DNA from: Betaproteobacteria bacterium
GTDB taxonomy: Bacteria; Pseudomonadota; Gammaproteobacteria; Burkholderiales; Usitatibacteraceae
Assembly (NCBI GenBank): GCA_025362135.1
Contig: JANYHZ010000114.1
Coordinates: 1-33,641, forward strand
Direction of reading: 5' to 3'
Length of the DNA: 33,641 bases
The notes below the pieces were generated by a model, which was not told where the DNA came from, did not search any database, and was given only the letters and a program-made list of their open reading frames with translations. This document shows positions 32,931-33,641 of this stretch, in pieces (the stretch's first letter is position 1; the number at the start of each line of letters is the position of its first letter). The position numbers and the translations under genes are program-made.

Positions 32931-33578
32931 ATGCCTACTTCCATCAATACCGCTGTCAAGCTTGTCGTGGGTCTTGGCAATCCTGGCCGCGAATACGAGA
33001 GAACGCGCCACAACGCCGGTTTCTGGTGGGTGGATGTGCTGGCGCGCGAATTGGGTACCTCCTTCAAAAAAGAGTCCAGGTTTCACGGCGAAATCGCAAA
33101 GGCTGGGAGCGTGTTGCTCTTGAAACCGTTGACCTTCATGAATCGGTCCGGTCAGGCGGTGGGCGCGTTGGCGAAGTTCTACCAGATTCAGCCAAATGAA
33201 ATTCTGGTCGCACACGACGAAATGGATTTACCGCCCGGTGGATTGAAAATGAAGATTGGCGGGGCGGCTGGTAGCAACGGAGTCAAAGATATTGTGTCCC
33301 ATGTTGGCACGCGTGAGTTTTGGCGGTTGCGTATTGGCATAGGTCATCCGCGTGACATGGCGGAAAAGCTAGGCGGCGACATGACTCGGGAAGAGGTTGT
33401 CGATTACGTGCTGCATCGACCAGACAAAAATGATGAACTCGCCATCGAGGGAGCCATGCAACGCGCCACAATGGCGTGGCCGATGATCGCCGAGGGCGAC
33501 ATGGAGGGCGCGCTATTAAGGCTGCACACCAAGCCCGCGAAGGCGGCAATAAATTCCGAAAAGAAAGAACCGAAATGA
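32931..33578 (+). CDS. pth: Peptidyl-tRNA hydrolase
   Basis: Pth recycles peptidyl-tRNAs that drop off ribosomes. ATG 32931 gives 215 aa beginning [19 protein letters not shown]; the frame extends upstream to 32859 through the rplY terminator, so that start is rejected. Catalytic-site residues Asn17 (LGNPG) and His27 (TRHNAG) are present, as is HDEMDLPPG. The usual GGHNG stretch reads GSNG here (Ser115-Asn116), so the His corresponding to E. coli His113 is replaced while the Asn is kept. Its stop overlaps the ychF start (ATGA). Confidence 0.95.
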   Translation: MPTSINTAVKLVVGLGNPGREYERTRHNAGFWWVDVLARELGTSFKKESRFHGEIAKAGSVLLLKPLTFMNRSGQAVGALAKFYQIQPNEILVAHDEMDLPPGGLKMKIGGAAGSNGVKDIVSHVGTREFWRLRIGIGHPRDMAEKLGGDMTREEVVDYVLHRPDKNDELAIEGAMQRATMAWPMIAEGDMEGALLRLHTKPAKAAINSEKKEPK

Positions 33579-33641
33579 AGTGTGGAATCGTTGGACTACC
33601 AAACGTTGGCAAATCAACCACGTTCAATGCGCTGACCAAAG
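33575..33641 (+). CDS. ychF: YchF/OLA1-type GTP/ATP-binding protein, N-terminus only (runs off the window)
   Basis: The 22 visible residues [20 protein letters not shown] are the start of the universally conserved Obg-like ATPase YchF, including the P-loop GLPNVGKST. Its place right after pth is standard in proteobacteria. The ATG overlaps the pth stop. Confidence 0.9.
   Translation, partial: MKCGIVGLPNVGKSTTFNALTK

Noticed and set aside
1-33641. CRISPR array, intact insertion sequence or prophage genes
   Set aside because: No regularly spaced identical repeats, no transposase, integrase or phage structural gene could be recognised in the window.

Overview
The window reads as a chromosomal segment of a betaproteobacterium (moderately GC-rich). 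Two gene blocks typical of that class are present: hda / HAD-IB phosphatase / pcnB / folK / deoxynucleoside kinase / panC on the left (1978-6904), and mutM / TPR protein / lolB / ispE / tRNA-Gln / prs / rplY / pth / ychF on the right (26664-33641). Most of the content is housekeeping: replication control, RNA polyadenylation, folate and pantothenate synthesis, queuosine, purine synthesis, isoprenoids, PRPP and translation. The species cannot be named from the sequence alone.

Layout. 1-1850: C-terminal part of a TonB-dependent outer-membrane receptor, closed by a strong terminator. 1978-6904: the hda-panC run, tightly packed with ATGA/GTGA overlaps; hda carries an apparent 1-nt deletion near its end, and panB is absent between the kinase and panC. 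6923-11177 (minus): a four-gene MacAB/FtsX-type ABC export operon (adaptor, ATPase, two permeases). 11311-12138 (minus): an alpha/beta hydrolase of the HGGxW (arylformamidase-like) type. 12139-14510: a gene-poor accessory pocket beside tRNA-Leu(CAA), with several repeat types and two convergent HigBA toxin-antitoxin modules. 14722-20344: queA, an HNH endonuclease, ppa, a DUF1223 thioredoxin-like protein, a GNAT acetyltransferase, ygfZ and a divergent YgfX-like membrane protein. 20416-24399: purL. 24401-24632: a composite inverted-repeat structure. 24637-27512 (minus): mutM followed by a dynamin-like GTPase whose last 43 codons lie beyond an in-frame amber codon. 27716-33641: the lolB-ispE-tRNA-Gln-prs-rplY-pth-ychF run.

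The most notable non-genic signal is a family of imperfect palindromic repeats of about 60 bp. There are five copies, each placed between genes (5268, 12382, 15758, 24401, and 24570 in inverse orientation). Two of the copies are linked by a further 20-nt inverted repeat into a structure of about 230 bp between purL and the dynamin-like gene. A second theme is that hda and both higB toxin genes have a -10 element only 6-7 nt before the start codon, which predicts leaderless mRNAs. In both TA modules the antitoxin, by contrast, has a Shine-Dalgarno. Two broken-looking genes (hda frameshift, dynamin amber) need a raw-read check before they are interpreted biologically. No CRISPR array, prophage or intact insertion sequence was seen.
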